From Apophysomyces variabilis (taxonomy: Eukaryota; Mucoromycota; Mucoromycetes; Mucorales; Mucoraceae): a stretch of DNA of 64,000 bases. The translations under genes and the position numbers were made by a program. Each line of letters opens with the position of its first letter. The stretch's first letter is position 1. A model generated the notes under the pieces. The model had not been told where the DNA came from. It saw only the letters and a list, made by a program, of their open reading frames with translations, and did not search any database. Below are positions 51,085 to 62,757 of this stretch, one piece after another. The stretch covers positions 192,453 through 256,452 of the forward strand of contig MZZL01000055.1 in assembly GCA_002749535.1 (NCBI GenBank), given 5' to 3'.

Positions 51085-53858
51085 TTATACATCCGTAGAT
51101 CCACCCCCAGTATTATGATCTGGAACGTGATTACCAGTTTGTACTATTGGCTCCAAGAACGAATAGCCATTGATCATCTGTGTGGTGGCAACCAAATAAT
51201 CTCGACCTATAACACATGAAAAGGGAAAATACAAGGGATAAGGCTTTGGCTTGGTTAAAATCAGTGAAATATACCTTCATCACGTTGTGCAAGGAACCGT
51301 ATTGCTGACACTTCAGTATGAGTACATCCGCCAAGGAAGAAAATAATGGTCGTCTTGCTGTGCTGAAGGCCATGCCCTGGAAAACGTATTTCTGGATTAC
51401 GGCAAGAAAGCTTTTTAAACTCTACTTACGTTTCGCCCTGGCCATAGCCGCATTCGTTTCTGGTCCATATTCCACAGTTTGATTAATTTCAAACGATTTT
51501 CCAGGAAGAAGCTTGAGTATTTCTTCGTAACCGCGCCAACCACTGGATATGGTGATTCCATTAGTCGTTTTTGCATTTGGAACGCTGGATGTCTTCTCTT
51601 CACGCGCTCCGAAAGGACTAGTGGTACTGGCACCACCGCCAACGTATGAAAACAAGCTAGATGCGTTTTGGGCTGTGTTGAGGCCATTGCCGCCTAACTT
51701 CTGCATAGCACACTGAACCAGCCGCACACTCAATGGTGCATAGCCCGAATAAACGTAAGAAATGTCGTTCGGATGGAATTCGTCCACATCATCGACAATC
51801 AAGCGCAACAGTCGTCGGATTTGTGAAAACGAGCTTCTAGCTGCGGTTGATGTGGTCCTTCGACTAAGAAAACCTAACTTTTCCAACCTGTGCAATGTTT
51901 CTATGTGCTCATATCCATAAGTCTAGCCATAATTATAAGTTAGCCTACAGTAGCCAAACTGAAGAGAAAAAAGCACTCTTGCAGCTAACCTGGACTATTT
52001 CACGTTCGAAATGATCATAGACCTTGGTTTTCAAACCGCCTTGGGCCAAGGACATTAAACAGATTAACCGAAGCACTTGAATCAGAGGTTTTTGTTGATC
52101 GATCATTCTCTCGATATAATCCAATTCCTTCGTTCCGTCGATACCCGCCACAACATCTATCTGAAAGTAAATAAAGTACTTAACCCTTACATGCTACTTA
52201 CTTTGTTGAACCTCAAGGATTTTGTTGAATTCTTCTGTAATTGTACGTTCCACAATTTGTTCTGCAATGCCGGTATCTGATAATTGTCAAGGAAAAATAG
52301 CTTACATTTTCAAACTATCCTAGTCTCATTTAAGAGAAGGGACAAAAAGGATACGCACTCGGAGTGATTGATGTTCTTGCTGCAGTTCGCCTAAGCGCCC
52401 CACAAAGTCTCTGATTTGCGCTACTGTTTTCGCATGATGCCTTTCCTAATCCATCAACTAGCAAAGTGAGCATAAGCACTTGATGGCAGGTCCATTACCT
52501 CGTAGTTCTCGTTAATACGTTTTGCAATCTTGTTCAACATACCACCCACAACTGCGAAATTCTGGTCGCGCAATTGGGCAAACAGTTTGTCGCCAGAGTT
52601 TAGTACGTATTTCTTCTTTTTGCCTGCTTGAGACCCATTAGATACAGGTCCAGCTGCCGGATTCTTTCCGGTTGGTGCTGTTTGTGCTGGAGCAACTAGA
52701 GATGCATCAAGCTCTACAAAACCTGGACATAACACGAGGTTTCGTTAAAAGTTGTAATTGCACAAAACCTTACAGTGTTTTATCGTCATCATCTCATCAA
52801 TAAGTCCTTCATACGTCAACTGTGTGCAAAGAGGAGTCAGCATATCAACATTGCGATCGATGATAATAATTTGCTCGATGTGACTTGATACTGAGTTAAG
52901 TAGCGAAGGAAGTTTCGCAGCGGATGCGGGGGACACCTCGTCCACAACAGCTTGCTCCCTTCTCATGCGCAATATCATATCTGCTAATTGCTGATAATGT
53001 CTTTTAGCCGATCAAGACAGACGTTAGAATATACCCTAGCTGCATCGCCTTTTCCGATTATACGAGGGAATAGTCCATAAATAGATTGTAGTTTCATCAA
53101 CGATCGTGCAGCATAGTATATTGATGTATGATCACCATCCTACGGTTCTGTAAGCATCTGGGCCGGTGTCATGCATAGCATGCTGCTCACCAGATAGATC
53201 TCTTTCCAAGTACCTGAATCGAGTTCCATCGAGATTAAGTCATCTTCATAGGGTATCCAATCCATAGCATAGTCTCCAAGCGTAATATCACCAAGAACGC
53301 CTTCTTCTTCCAGCACACGTTCACATACCATTGTGCGTTTGGGCACGAAAAACAATGAAATGTCCGTTTTTTGATTGCATGATTGAGACGTCTGTCTAAT
53401 GTGACCTGTTGCAGCGTTCAGCAATACTATCAAACTTTGTCCACTTACTTGCAATATATCGCATATATCGCAGCTTTGGCCTGCATATATATATCAAACT
53501 TTTGCAATCTGTCTCCAGACTAGGAGAATCCAAGTGATAGATTTTTTCAACTCCGTGATCCTAAGAATACAGCGCTCGGTTTAGCCAACTAGACTTTCTG
53601 TTTCACCCCTTTTAAAAAGCAAATTTACCTTTAACAACGTGAATTCAGCAATAAGACTAAGTGGTCCTGTAAGCTGCGGATCTAGGACCAAGCCCTTTTT
53701 TCCTCGCACCTGATATGTTTTAGCAGATTAAGCAAACATGTTCCCTAATTGAAGTTTTCCATTACCGTGTCAAGAACTTCTGGAAGTTCCTTTCGAACAA
53801 CTTCTCGAAGCTTTGCTAGGTTAAGAGGAGTGTTACCCAAATGAGCGCCAGTACTCAT
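51085..53858 (-). CDS. VPS33: Sec1/Munc18-family vacuolar sorting protein VPS33
   Basis: SM-family core subunit of the HOPS and CORVET tethering complexes, which binds SNAREs for vacuole and endosome fusion. Minus-strand exons: 53858-53766, 53709-53629, 53560-53449, 53405-53191, 53139-53035, 52990-52774, 52722-52499, 52445-52355, 52276-52202, 52156-51990, 51922-51430, 51376-51275 and 51206-51085. Together they give 698 codons in one frame, about the family length. Motifs: LREVVRKELPEVLDTVRGKK, DPQLTGPLSLIAEF, LIYICRPKLRYMRYIA, FFVPKRTMVCERVLEEEGV, IIIDRNVDMLTPLCTQLTYE, HPNDISYVYSGYAPLSVRLV and IIFFLGGCTHTEVSAIRF. Insertions rich in Gly/Ser occur near the C-terminus. Twelve introns make it the most interrupted gene here. 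Confidence 0.93.
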
Positions 53859-56519
53859 TATGAAGAATATAAACCAAGCTGCACGCGGAACAGCGGGATT
53901 TCATAGTACATGACACGACCACAGCCCGATGACGTCAGTACAACCAGCTGAAGTGGATATGTTTCCTACCAAGCAGCACCGCCGGGAAAGGGAAGGTTCT
54001 GCTGTACTACCGGAAGAAAAGCGAATCTCGTACCCGGTGAATGGGTTCATTGCAAGCTTTTTAGTACTACCATACCCAATAGGAGAAAAGGATGCCCACA
54101 CTCTGATGGGGAAATTCCGATATCGGAAGCTAAAAGTACAGCCCTGAGTTGTTTGTGATACTACATACAGTTATGCGTGACGCTGGAGAGCGGGACATTA
54201 CGGTTTAAAAGCACAGGATTGCTGCAAATGGTCAGAATCATACGTAATGGGAACTAACAGAACATTGAATAGCTTTGGATTTACAATGAATATTATTATC
54301 CAGGCATACCATCGTCCCCAAGACATGGGAGAGCAAAGATGACTTTAGCAGATAACGCCGTTTCCGATAATCAAACACACGCACTAACTCAACAAGAAAG
54401 AAAGACGTTTTGAAAATGTTAGCGTAGATGGTGTCTAACAGCAACTAGCCTTGCTTATGTCATGAGCTATGTGCTTTGTTCATAAGAGAAAGCGGTGTGG
54501 TTATACTCGCATCAAATGGCATATTTCTGTGATAAAGAGCCGTTGACAGCAAAGGCCTATGGAGATTCTGCTAAGTTGAATGATTGATTAACAGCGTTTG
54601 ATATACTGATGCAGAGACCTGCTGTGCATGCGATTGCTTTTGAATAGCCCGACAAATGAGCGATAGAGCTATTGGCCATATCCTGAGATAGAGAAATAGA
54701 AGAGCCATTGTGAGATCGGGACAAACAGTTTTTGGTGTAGTTACCGATGGTGCCATTGACAAGTAATTAATGCATGGTTAACTTGTCCTACTTGCCTAAA
54801 TCGGACTGAATTTAGTTTACTCATATCGCCTCGCCTACTCTCAAGTTCATTCATTCGTATCTCATGGATTTGCAAAACTTTACTCTATCTGCCTTTACAG
54901 CCACTGATATTCGAACGACGAAGCGCTTATATAAACGCTTTAAGCCTTCGTAGCTTACAGCGTTCAAACTCTGGCCATTTTTCTTATCCTGTCAGGCATC
55001 ATCAATAGCTTGACGGAAGCAGGCTAGACATTCGTTCTATAGAGTTGACTACTGCTTTTCCGTCAACAATAACAATTCCATCCTTGTACAAAGCGCAAGA
55101 TAAATCAGTTCCACGGCCACTTATCTTTGATAAGAGTGTAAAGCAATAATTCAGAGAAAATACAATTAAGGGGTGAAATGTTAGCTTGAAATACGATTGA
55201 GGCATAGGCATCGCGTTTGATCAAGCCTGTGCGCGCGCATCAAAACAGCACAATGAATAACAACACAATATGGCCTTGTCTTTGTCATAAAGCACCATTT
55301 TCGACGCGAATGGTACGTTCATTACTCACGCCATCAGTCTTCCATTGTAAGGTATCACTTTTTTTTCTTTCATTTTACGTAAATAGTCGAGCCTGTACGC
55401 ATCATGAATGTGAAAATCCTTCTGCTTCCTCTTCCTTTCTTTCTGTCGCACCACGTAGAGTGTATCATTTATGTACAGAACAGCAAATTCTGACTTTCCA
55501 TGCGCGACATCGCCAGCATACATTTTAGATGAGAATAGTTATAAGGTAAAAGTCTTACTGTAAATCACTTCTTCTATCTCTTAAAAGGAATCGTTGTTCT
55601 TGACATATAGTATACTATATCCATCCATACAATTACAAGTATAAGGATAGTCTGTTTCATTTTCGCAACGACACTGTCAATAGGCCAGCAATTAAGACGG
55701 AATTTTCGTTTTCATCGGCTGAAATTGCAACGATGGTATCGGACTCAGGACGACAGAAAACACATTTTACGAAGTTGAAACATTAACTATGTGCAGGACA
55801 TTATGATAGCGATAGGATATCCAAATTAGAGCAACAGGGTGTTCGGCCGTATGATAGGAAGATTAGATATTGTGAAGGTAATGTACCAAAGAGAAACTGT
55901 CTATTAGCAAACGCTGTTAAGCCGAGAATGATAGTGTCAAAGTAGGACAAAATGTTTGGTTCCATGCCAATTTTTCAACTGATGGATAGCTGAATAGCCA
56001 TTAAAAGATGCATGCATATATTCTTTTATGTTGTGATTGCAGAGTCCAACTTTGTGTAATCCGCTTTTTTACGCCCATATCAAACTATCATGTAGGCTTG
56101 CATGAAATCGAGATTAACTTTGACATTAATTCTTGGCAAGAAATAACACTGTCTCATTTACTACTGTATCTTCCTTGAAGAAAAATGTCAAGCTGTCTAT
56201 TTTGCGGAGCCAGTCGCATGCACACAAGATGAGATGTATTTGTACATAAATAAGGGCTTTCCTTTACGTGCCGTGCTGTGCTTTTACAAACATAATATAG
56301 GTATTATGGACAGAGTTTGCTTTTTACAAGTTCAGAAGGTTCTTTCAGAAAGGAGAAAATAGGTTACCTTGGGGGGGGAGCTTAAACCTCGGAATGGTGT
56401 AGGGTCAGCTAGTTGGATGGCTGGCTGGTTATTGTTTGTTGTATGCAACGAATGAGATTGTAGATGCACTATGTACTGCGGTTTTAAGCAACCAGCAGAG
56501 CATAGAAGAGCTTACTGCT
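53859..56519. other. intergenic region with only weak open frames
   Basis: About 2.7 kb between VPS33 and the APSES gene. A 72-codon frame at 53929-54147 (+) has a tidy reading (MTSVQPAEVDMFPTKQHRR) but no known family. Two short minus-strand frames at 55523-55326 (AVLYINDTLYVVRQKERKRK) and 55211-55002 (GTDLSCALYKDGIVIVDGKA) look protein-like but cannot be spliced convincingly. Seven G bases near 56371 are the longest G run seen. I call no gene. Confidence 0.35.
53930..53937. promoter_or_regulatory. TGACGTCA CRE-type palindrome upstream of VPS33
   Basis: A perfect 8-base CRE/ATF site lies 72 bases upstream of the VPS33 start codon. bZIP factors of the Atf1/CREB type bind this sequence in fungi. 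The start codon of a 72-codon open frame on the other strand overlaps it (53929), so the site may be promoter or coincidence. Confidence 0.35.
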
Positions 56520-57730
56520 TCAATAATCCTGTTGATCCCAGATGATGGCAAACTCATGCTCATCCACATATACTTTGGTTGGCACAGCCTCGAGCTGCAT
56601 TGGCCGGAAAGGTCGGATACCATCATCCTGGGATATTTGCTGGATAAGGATGGATCCTTCGATCAAAGCAATGATATCTCGGGCTTCTGTAGATGGGTTG
56701 GTATTTACCACTGGTGGGGCAGATGATCGACGGGTATGCGTGGATTCGTATACCGGAGTGATAAACATAGATGGCTCGGAATGACGGCGGCACTCGATCG
56801 GAGGGGAAACTGGACTTGGTGAATCCATCAAAGAAAGCGTCTGAACAACCCGAAAGGCAAATGGAGGTGTGGAAACAGCGCTGGCAATGGAACTAATAGT
56901 ACTATCTGTATCGTCGTCATTATTGAGTAGCTGCGATAATGACATGCTGCTTGGCTTATTTGGAGAATGCATCGGCTTTCCCGCTCGCCGCTGTGACCGA
57001 GTTTCTCGAGCACAGGAGGCAGGGCAACGACTAGTGCGTATGTTTCCGTGTAAGCCTGGGCGCCGCAACTGGGTAGGTTCCGAGGGATGAGAAAGATCCA
57101 ATGCAAGGTTGTGGAAAGCAGCATCGTCGGGTGGAACGCACTCTTTGGGGAAGTCCAAACCAAAGATTGGAACGAGTTCCTCTCGAATATGCCATGCAGT
57201 TCTTTTACATAAGGTACGGGCATGATCGAACGATATCCTGCAATGACAAAAGAAGTTAAACCAACAGCGATGTGGTGTTTTTTCTTTTCTTTTTCGTTTA
57301 CCAAGTGCCTTGTATATGTAGATACCCTCCACGAACCCGTTTGACAGTAAAACCTTCCAAATGTTTGTTTAATTCGACCAATTTGACGATCTCTGACTTC
57401 GGATGGCCCAGAGCTTTCCAAACACCTGTAAAGAGAACATCTCCTGACCGATCCCAGTTTAGACCGAACGTCAAAAACGTGGAATAAAGTTGTGGACAAA
57501 GTTACCGTTCTCTCGGTCCCACATAATGGGAAAACCGTTAACTGCGTATTCGTACACTGAGATCGTTTCGGTTTTAGATGTAACGGACGGTAAGACTGAA
57601 AAGAGTCCATACCTGGTATAAATCCGCGTGGATCGAGCGAAGTTGAGTACTTTTTCTTCTTAACTTGGAATATGTGGGAAGATGAATCTATGTGAGGTCT
57701 GTATTTTGATGAATTGTTACGATCACTCAT
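56520..57730 (-). CDS. APSES/KilA-N domain DNA-binding protein
   Basis: Minus-strand exons 57730-57613, 57556-57506, 57425-57302 and 57237-56520 join into 336 codons. The APSES (KilA-N-like) domain covers about residues 40-140: VYEYAVNGFPIMWDRENG, then GVWKALGHPKSEIVKLVELN, then YLHIQGTWISFDHARTLCKR and IREELVPIFGLDFP. The GTW(I/V) and helix-turn-helix pattern are intact. The rest of the protein is Ser/Pro rich and disordered, with two short acidic ends. No ankyrin repeats follow, so it is not of the Swi4/Swi6/Mbp1 kind; it is closer to Xbp1, StuA or Bqt4-like proteins. I see no C-terminal membrane helix of the Bqt4 kind. Target genes are unknown. Confidence 0.82.
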
Positions 57731-58848
57731 GGGTTAATAGGAAGAAAAAGAAAGGAATAAGAAGAAAGAGATGTATGCCGAGATATTTGTTTAAAAAGGG
57801 AAGGAAGGGGGGTTTAGAGTGACTCGTCAGGGAAACCGTTGGGGGGTCACGGTTTGCAAAATGTTCAATTAATTAGTTACTCTCTTTTCCTTGGAGAATG
57901 TAACATCCCGCTGGCTTACTGAATCAACCTTCCCTCTCTTTCTTCCCGTTGATGACTTTGTATGTGCAAATTGATTTAGTCATTCTTAGTTTATGCATCC
58001 ATTGGTCAGTGCATCCGAAAAGAACGGGATGCTTTAGCCAATCAAAAATCACAACTAAACTTTGCATTCTTTCGCTAAACAATCCAATATAGTCAAAATT
58101 GGTTACGATATTCAGAAATACCTTTGCATGTTGTCAATTATTTTTCTTTTTTTCTTTGTTTTTGTTGAGTAGATATAGCAAAGGAAAAGTAAAAGGGGGG
58201 AGGTTCTACAAACGATTCATTACATGGAATTGTTTGCAACCAACACCTGTACCATATCTCGTCATTGATAGCTCACTTCCTACATACAGGCTCAGTTATG
58301 CAGCTTAATCTTGGCATACAATAGTCGCTAAGACCAACGAATTGTGTAGGTTCAGTTAGCATATATTGCTTTTTTACTTTGAAAAAGAGATTCTTGCATC
58401 TTTCTTTGACGACAGCTTTTCTGACTCCGTTATGTTACATATATATGTCTTCATCCGGCACGCGCTAATGACGTACCAAACAATTTATATCCTACTTAAG
58501 GAAAACTTTCAGTCGCCATTTGTGCAAAGCGAGGACCGTGTCCTTAGTCTATTCGAAAGAGGCTCTATTTACCATTTACTCAGATGTCTATTCAGTACGA
58601 TCCCGCGTCTCTGTATTGAGATATTATTTGATTGTCATAAGACATCTAAGCAGAAACTTTTCGCCTGATCGGTTAGTTGACAGCGTTGTAAACGCTGATC
58701 AATACATCCGTTCATTCGATATACAATGTATGGATATTGTTTTAATTTATCTCAGGCAAACATTCTATTATTCACACGTATCATTGTCTGTCATACAATC
58801 ATGTTGTAAATAGCTTTTTCTCGTTTTAATCAAAATACATAAATCATT
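57731..58848. other. intergenic region, no supported gene
   Basis: About 1.1 kb between the APSES gene start and the 3' end of the next gene. The first 200 bases are A/G rich on the plus strand (promoter side of the APSES gene). Short T-rich open frames at 58099-58813 appear spurious. Confidence 0.4.
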
Positions 58849-60492
58849 TTACCAACTGGCGATGAATGATTCTGCTTCCAAGATCGGTACATCATTTTGA
58901 TGAGTAGCTTCCTTGTCAACCCAATCCCCTTGGACGAGGTTGACATGGTTCGCTGGTGCGTCAACCCAATCCCCTTGAACAAGGTTGGCATGGCTCGCCG
59001 GTGCGTCAACCCAATCTCCTTGGACAAGGTTGGCATGGTTGGCTGGTGCGTCAACCCAATCGCCCTGAACAATATTAGGATGGTTAGCTGGCGCGTCAAC
59101 CCAGCTTCCCTGGACCAGATTAGGATGATCGGATACCGCATCCACCCAGTCGCCTTGAACAAGGTTAGGATGGTCCGATGGTGCATCGACCCAATCGCCC
59201 TGAACAAGGTTAATATGGTCTTCTTCGTCGATAATTTCGTCCGAATGCCAACTGCCATCATTCGAATAATCAGGTAAGGAATCCTCATGCCATTCGTTAG
59301 TATGCTCGGGAGTGGCCTTGAATTCATCTACTGAGATTTCGTTTGAGTGCCACTCGCCGTCGCTTAATTCAGCGGACGACCAGTCCCCGTCGTCATCATG
59401 TATGTCATTATCATTATCATCGTCTTCTTCAAGCTCGGCAAAGTTTACAGTATCTAACTCTTCCGCCTGCCAGTCACCTTCGTTGGTGTGGTCTGGTACA
59501 TTGCTATCGACCCAATCATTGGCTTCGTCGTCTACATGCTCTTCGACCAAGAAGCCGTCGACATGGTTGGCTGAATTATATTGATCTTCGCTATCGGTTG
59601 CACCGCTTAATTGCTGGAGTTCGGCAGCAAGGCCTTCGTTAATAGCGTTGTTATGGGGCGTCTATAAGGTAGCATGAGTGAAACAGTCGTTTTCGAATTT
59701 CTCAACTTACTTCATCACCTTCCTTGATACTTTGGAGAAGCTCATCTAATTGTTCATTATCCAAAGATTGGGCAGATGATCCTTGTCGTATGGAATTGAT
59801 GATGGCATCCAAATCGTTAATGTCGGTTTTCTCGGTACCAGCTGTGATTTGGAAAGGCTGGGAATCAAGCTCACACGTATTTTGGCCAATTTGAGCCTTC
59901 AGATGGTATCGATATTCACCTAGTAGAACAGTAAGTTCTCATAAAACGCAGGTACAGATAGCTCACATACCAGTGGGAGCGTTGAATGTAAATTCATCCG
60001 AGGCGCCACGTTGACCATCTATTTTTTTGTTCGATCCATTTAGTTAATTATCCTTGCATTGCTATTCTAAATATACCGTATACTCCGATGCTCTGAGTGC
60101 TGCTATTGTCATCGGATTTCACAAGAGTAAGATCAACTTGGCCAAGACCTTCGGGCGCTTGCCAGGCAACAACATGCTTTGAATGTTGTTCATATTGAAT
60201 GCCTTAACGGAAAATGACGTTGCACGTGGTATTTTTAGAAAAATGTCAAAAATAAACCTATTTACCTGATGCAGTGGGGTAGCTAATGCGGAAACCTGTA
60301 TGAAATAGAACGGGAGGAGTTAAACTACCGGCTAGACGCTAAGAAATCTTTTTGCAAACCTTGACAAGTGTTGGCATCGGGGAGTTCATCGGCATGAGGA
60401 TAGGAGAAGATGGGACTGGCTCCAACAAAGGAGCCACACTGCAGAATCAATGTTGCAGTGGAGGAAAGACTGATCAATTGCGACACTTTCAT
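58849..60492 (-). CDS. secreted Kre9/KNH-like protein with GDW acidic tandem repeats
   Basis: Minus-strand exons 60492-60360, 60295-60266, 60202-60077, 60018-59971, 59919-59711 and 59661-58849 join into 452 codons. A signal peptide is visible (MKVSQLISLSSTATLILQCG). Residues of about 40-145 form an Ig-like fold resembling the Kre9/KNH1 N-terminal Ser-Thr-rich domain of fungal wall proteins: GFRISYPTASGIQYEHSKHV, WQAPEG, SDEFTFNAPTGEYRYHLKAQ. The second half is very acidic and built on a repeated [DE]-G-x-W pattern. It ends in seven copies of a 15-residue unit LVQGDWVDAPANHAN. There is no GPI-type C-terminus, so the protein is probably released or held by charge. Family role (beta-1,6-glucan assembly) is uncertain here. 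Confidence 0.78.
58915..59215 (-). repeat. 45-bp coding minisatellite, seven copies
   Basis: Seven near-identical 45-bp units, each beginning (on the plus strand) around gtcaacccaatc and encoding the 15-residue LVQGDWVDAPANHAN repeat. Units differ mainly in third positions and in the last three residues, so the array is in frame and under protein-level constraint. Confidence 0.85.
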
Positions 60493-60711
60493 CTTAAGAG
60501 ATGAGTAGAGATTAAAGAAAGAGAAAAGGAATGGGCTGGGAAGGCCAGTAAAGGTCTGAGCAGACGCACTTTTCCGTAATTGATTGTGGTTATTTTTACT
60601 GGGTAGCACAGAATAATTGGACGCGGACCTGAACGTACAGATGTTCTTTTCTGTTAATGATATATTTACATTCTCGTTTTAGGAGCGTAGAAAACGAGTT
60701 GAAAAGAAATG

Positions 60712-62223
60712 CTAATCGACTTTCTTGTTACTAGATCGACCTTTAAGTTTTGCAGTGCTAGAGGAGCTGCCCGTCTTATTTCCCTTTTTCTTGTGATTCC
60801 TTCGATAGGGGTACCATTTCTTTCGTACTCCGCCGCGGCCTCGAGAGGAGGAACCACCCCGACGACGGCCTTGACCATCGTTTCGCCGTGGTGTTCTGGA
60901 TGTGCTGCTTGGAGTGATATGGTCAAAGTATTCTTGTAATCCTGGGTCCTCGTCACGATGTTCTAGGATATTAACAAAACCATCCAGGGGTGATAGATAA
61001 CCATCGTCTTCTTCTTCTCGCTGGCTTGCGCATAAATCAAGTACGCTACAGTCGGAATCTTCTTCGTCCGAAACCGATTTGTTGTTCCTTAATTCATCAT
61101 CAACGTGCTGCTGTAGATCAGAACTCTCCAGCCATTCATGACATAATGGACACTGTTCTCCTTTTGCATTTCCGGTTTTCTGGGTATCATTTATATTATG
61201 GAATCTGCAATACGGATGTGAATCCATTTCAAGACGGCGGTCAAGGGCCGCAAATGGTGAAGATCGCCTTGCAGAAGAGGATTCTGCTCGTGAATTAGGA
61301 TCTGTGTCAGAACAAGTGGAGGCGTGCTTTTCGATGGAATGTCTTGGAAAGGAACGCGAACATATCGGGCATTGTACCTGCAACACATTGCTACGTCCCA
61401 TAGGCACAGAGGTTGGATAGGCTTTTTCCATTTCCGAGTGCCTGTCCAGTTGTATTGAGTGTTGCAGCGTACCTGTTGCTCGCTTTGTATGAGTTGTATC
61501 CATTATATCTCTATCATCATCCAAGATTTCGTAAACTGGTTGCTTTCCTTTAGCTAGTCGTCGTTGTGTTGGTTCGTTTATAAAAGTGTCATGATCGCTA
61601 GGTGTATGCGGTGGTGAAGATGGTGGCGAAGTCAATGAAGGTGGTTGCGATGATAGTAACTGAGTAGGCGCATCAATCCAAGCCGACAAGTCATCAATAT
61701 CAAGACCAGCTTCGGTTTGGCAGGCTTCCTCTTTGACATTTATCCAATCTGACAGATCATCTATCTCAATGCTGTTGGTCTTATCGTCCGGCTCATGTTT
61801 TAACTTCACTGTAGATGCTTGGTCATTCATTGATTCCCTCCGTTTATCGTTACGCTGCCCTTTGTTCTCGGTATTGGATGAAGTTTTTTTCTTTTGCAGC
61901 AATCTTCTTTTTACTGGTCGTGGAATGGTAGTTTGAAAATCGTCATCACCTTCGTCACGGACAGCTTGGTCAACAAAGGTCTGGGAAGACAAGTCGATCA
62001 CTGAACGCGACTGAGCATGGCTGGCACGCTTAGCAATTCGATCAAGAATTTGGCGCTGTTCTTCTTCATGCTCCTTGCGGCTCAATTCAAGAGCTAACTT
62101 AAGCTCTCGCTCCTCCTCAGTCTCGCCATCATCCTCATGTCTCGAATTCACATTATCTTGATTACTTTTCTTGAGCCATTTCCTGATGCTTGTAGTACTA
62201 TCAGTGTTCCTGAAAAGTGCCAT
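60712..62223 (-). CDS. UIM and UBZ zinc-finger ubiquitin-binding protein, probably DNA-repair related
   Basis: An uninterrupted frame of 503 codons. I chose the ATG at 62223 (MALFRNTDS): it follows a pyrimidine tract and precedes all conserved parts, though the frame extends upstream. Near residue 45, ERELKLALELSRKEHEEEQ matches a ubiquitin-interacting motif (Ala/Leu then Ser with flanking acidic residues). A UBZ4-type finger follows near residue 300: CPICSRSFPRHSIEKHASTC, spaced C-x2-C-x11-H-x3-C as in Rad18. A second finger-like piece CPLCHEWLESSDLQQHVDDE has two Cys and a His but no fourth ligand. Two repeated DDLS-WI motifs lie between (EIDDLSDWI and DIDDLSAWI). The C-terminus is Arg/Gly and Lys rich. 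Ubiquitin binding is firm by motif; the pathway is inferred. Confidence 0.75.
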   Translation of the reverse strand: MALFRNTDSTTSIRKWLKKSNQDNVNSRHEDDGETEEERELKLALELSRKEHEEEQRQILDRIAKRASHAQSRSVIDLSSQTFVDQAVRDEGDDDFQTTIPRPVKRRLLQKKKTSSNTENKGQRNDKRRESMNDQASTVKLKHEPDDKTNSIEIDDLSDWINVKEEACQTEAGLDIDDLSAWIDAPTQLLSSQPPSLTSPPSSPPHTPSDHDTFINEPTQRRLAKGKQPVYEILDDDRDIMDTTHTKRATGTLQHSIQLDRHSEMEKAYPTSVPMGRSNVLQVQCPICSRSFPRHSIEKHASTCSDTDPNSRAESSSARRSSPFAALDRRLEMDSHPYCRFHNINDTQKTGNAKGEQCPLCHEWLESSDLQQHVDDELRNNKSVSDEEDSDCSVLDLCASQREEEDDGYLSPLDGFVNILEHRDEDPGLQEYFDHITPSSTSRTPRRNDGQGRRRGGSSSRGRGGVRKKWYPYRRNHKKKGNKTGSSSSTAKLKGRSSNKKVD

Positions 62224-62757
62224 ACAAGCTGGAAGGAAAACAAATACTTGGTAGTAATATCTTGCGCGCGAGCAAGATTTAAACCAAGCCAGCCAATAGA
62301 TAGTGGAAGTTCTGGCGTTCATGTTCGAGTCCTATGCTTTGTGCCTTCTAAACATAAAATCTTCAAGGTCACCAAAAAACTGATGAAGAGCCTCTTTATA
62401 TGCGCTCATAGATAAATTTTATAAGAAGCAAAGACATACAAGTATTCTGCATACTGCCCAAAAATCAGACGAGCATCAAGTTACAATAGCCCTTTTCGGG
62501 TGTTGTTACAGATGGCGTCCCTACTATTGGCATATCTAATTAACACCCTGTGTTTAGCTTTAGCGGAAAATTGTACAACTAACTGGAGTCTTTCCTTTGC
62601 AAGGTCCAAAAGTTCTTACTGGCAGTGCCATTTATTTATTAAAAATTGAATCTCCGTCAACCGGACCAGGACTTAGGCCGAACCAGGCCATTTCCAATCT
62701 ATGGAAACTATAACTTCAGAGTTCCCAGAAATATAATCGGGCCCTTTAACTTTACAG
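62224..62757. promoter_or_regulatory. shared divergent promoter region
   Basis: About 530 bases separate the start codons of the divergent UBZ-protein and eS25 genes. Just before the eS25 ATG is the pyrimidine-rich ctttaactttacag. Upstream a repeat of the word accagg (ccggaccaggacttagg, gaaccaggcc) lies at 62660-62691. No known factor site was identified with confidence. Confidence 0.3.

Noticed and set aside
55002..55523. Two short minus-strand frames that look like exons of one gene
   Set aside because: No splice pair joins them in frame and neither carries a recognised domain; recorded only in the intergenic note.
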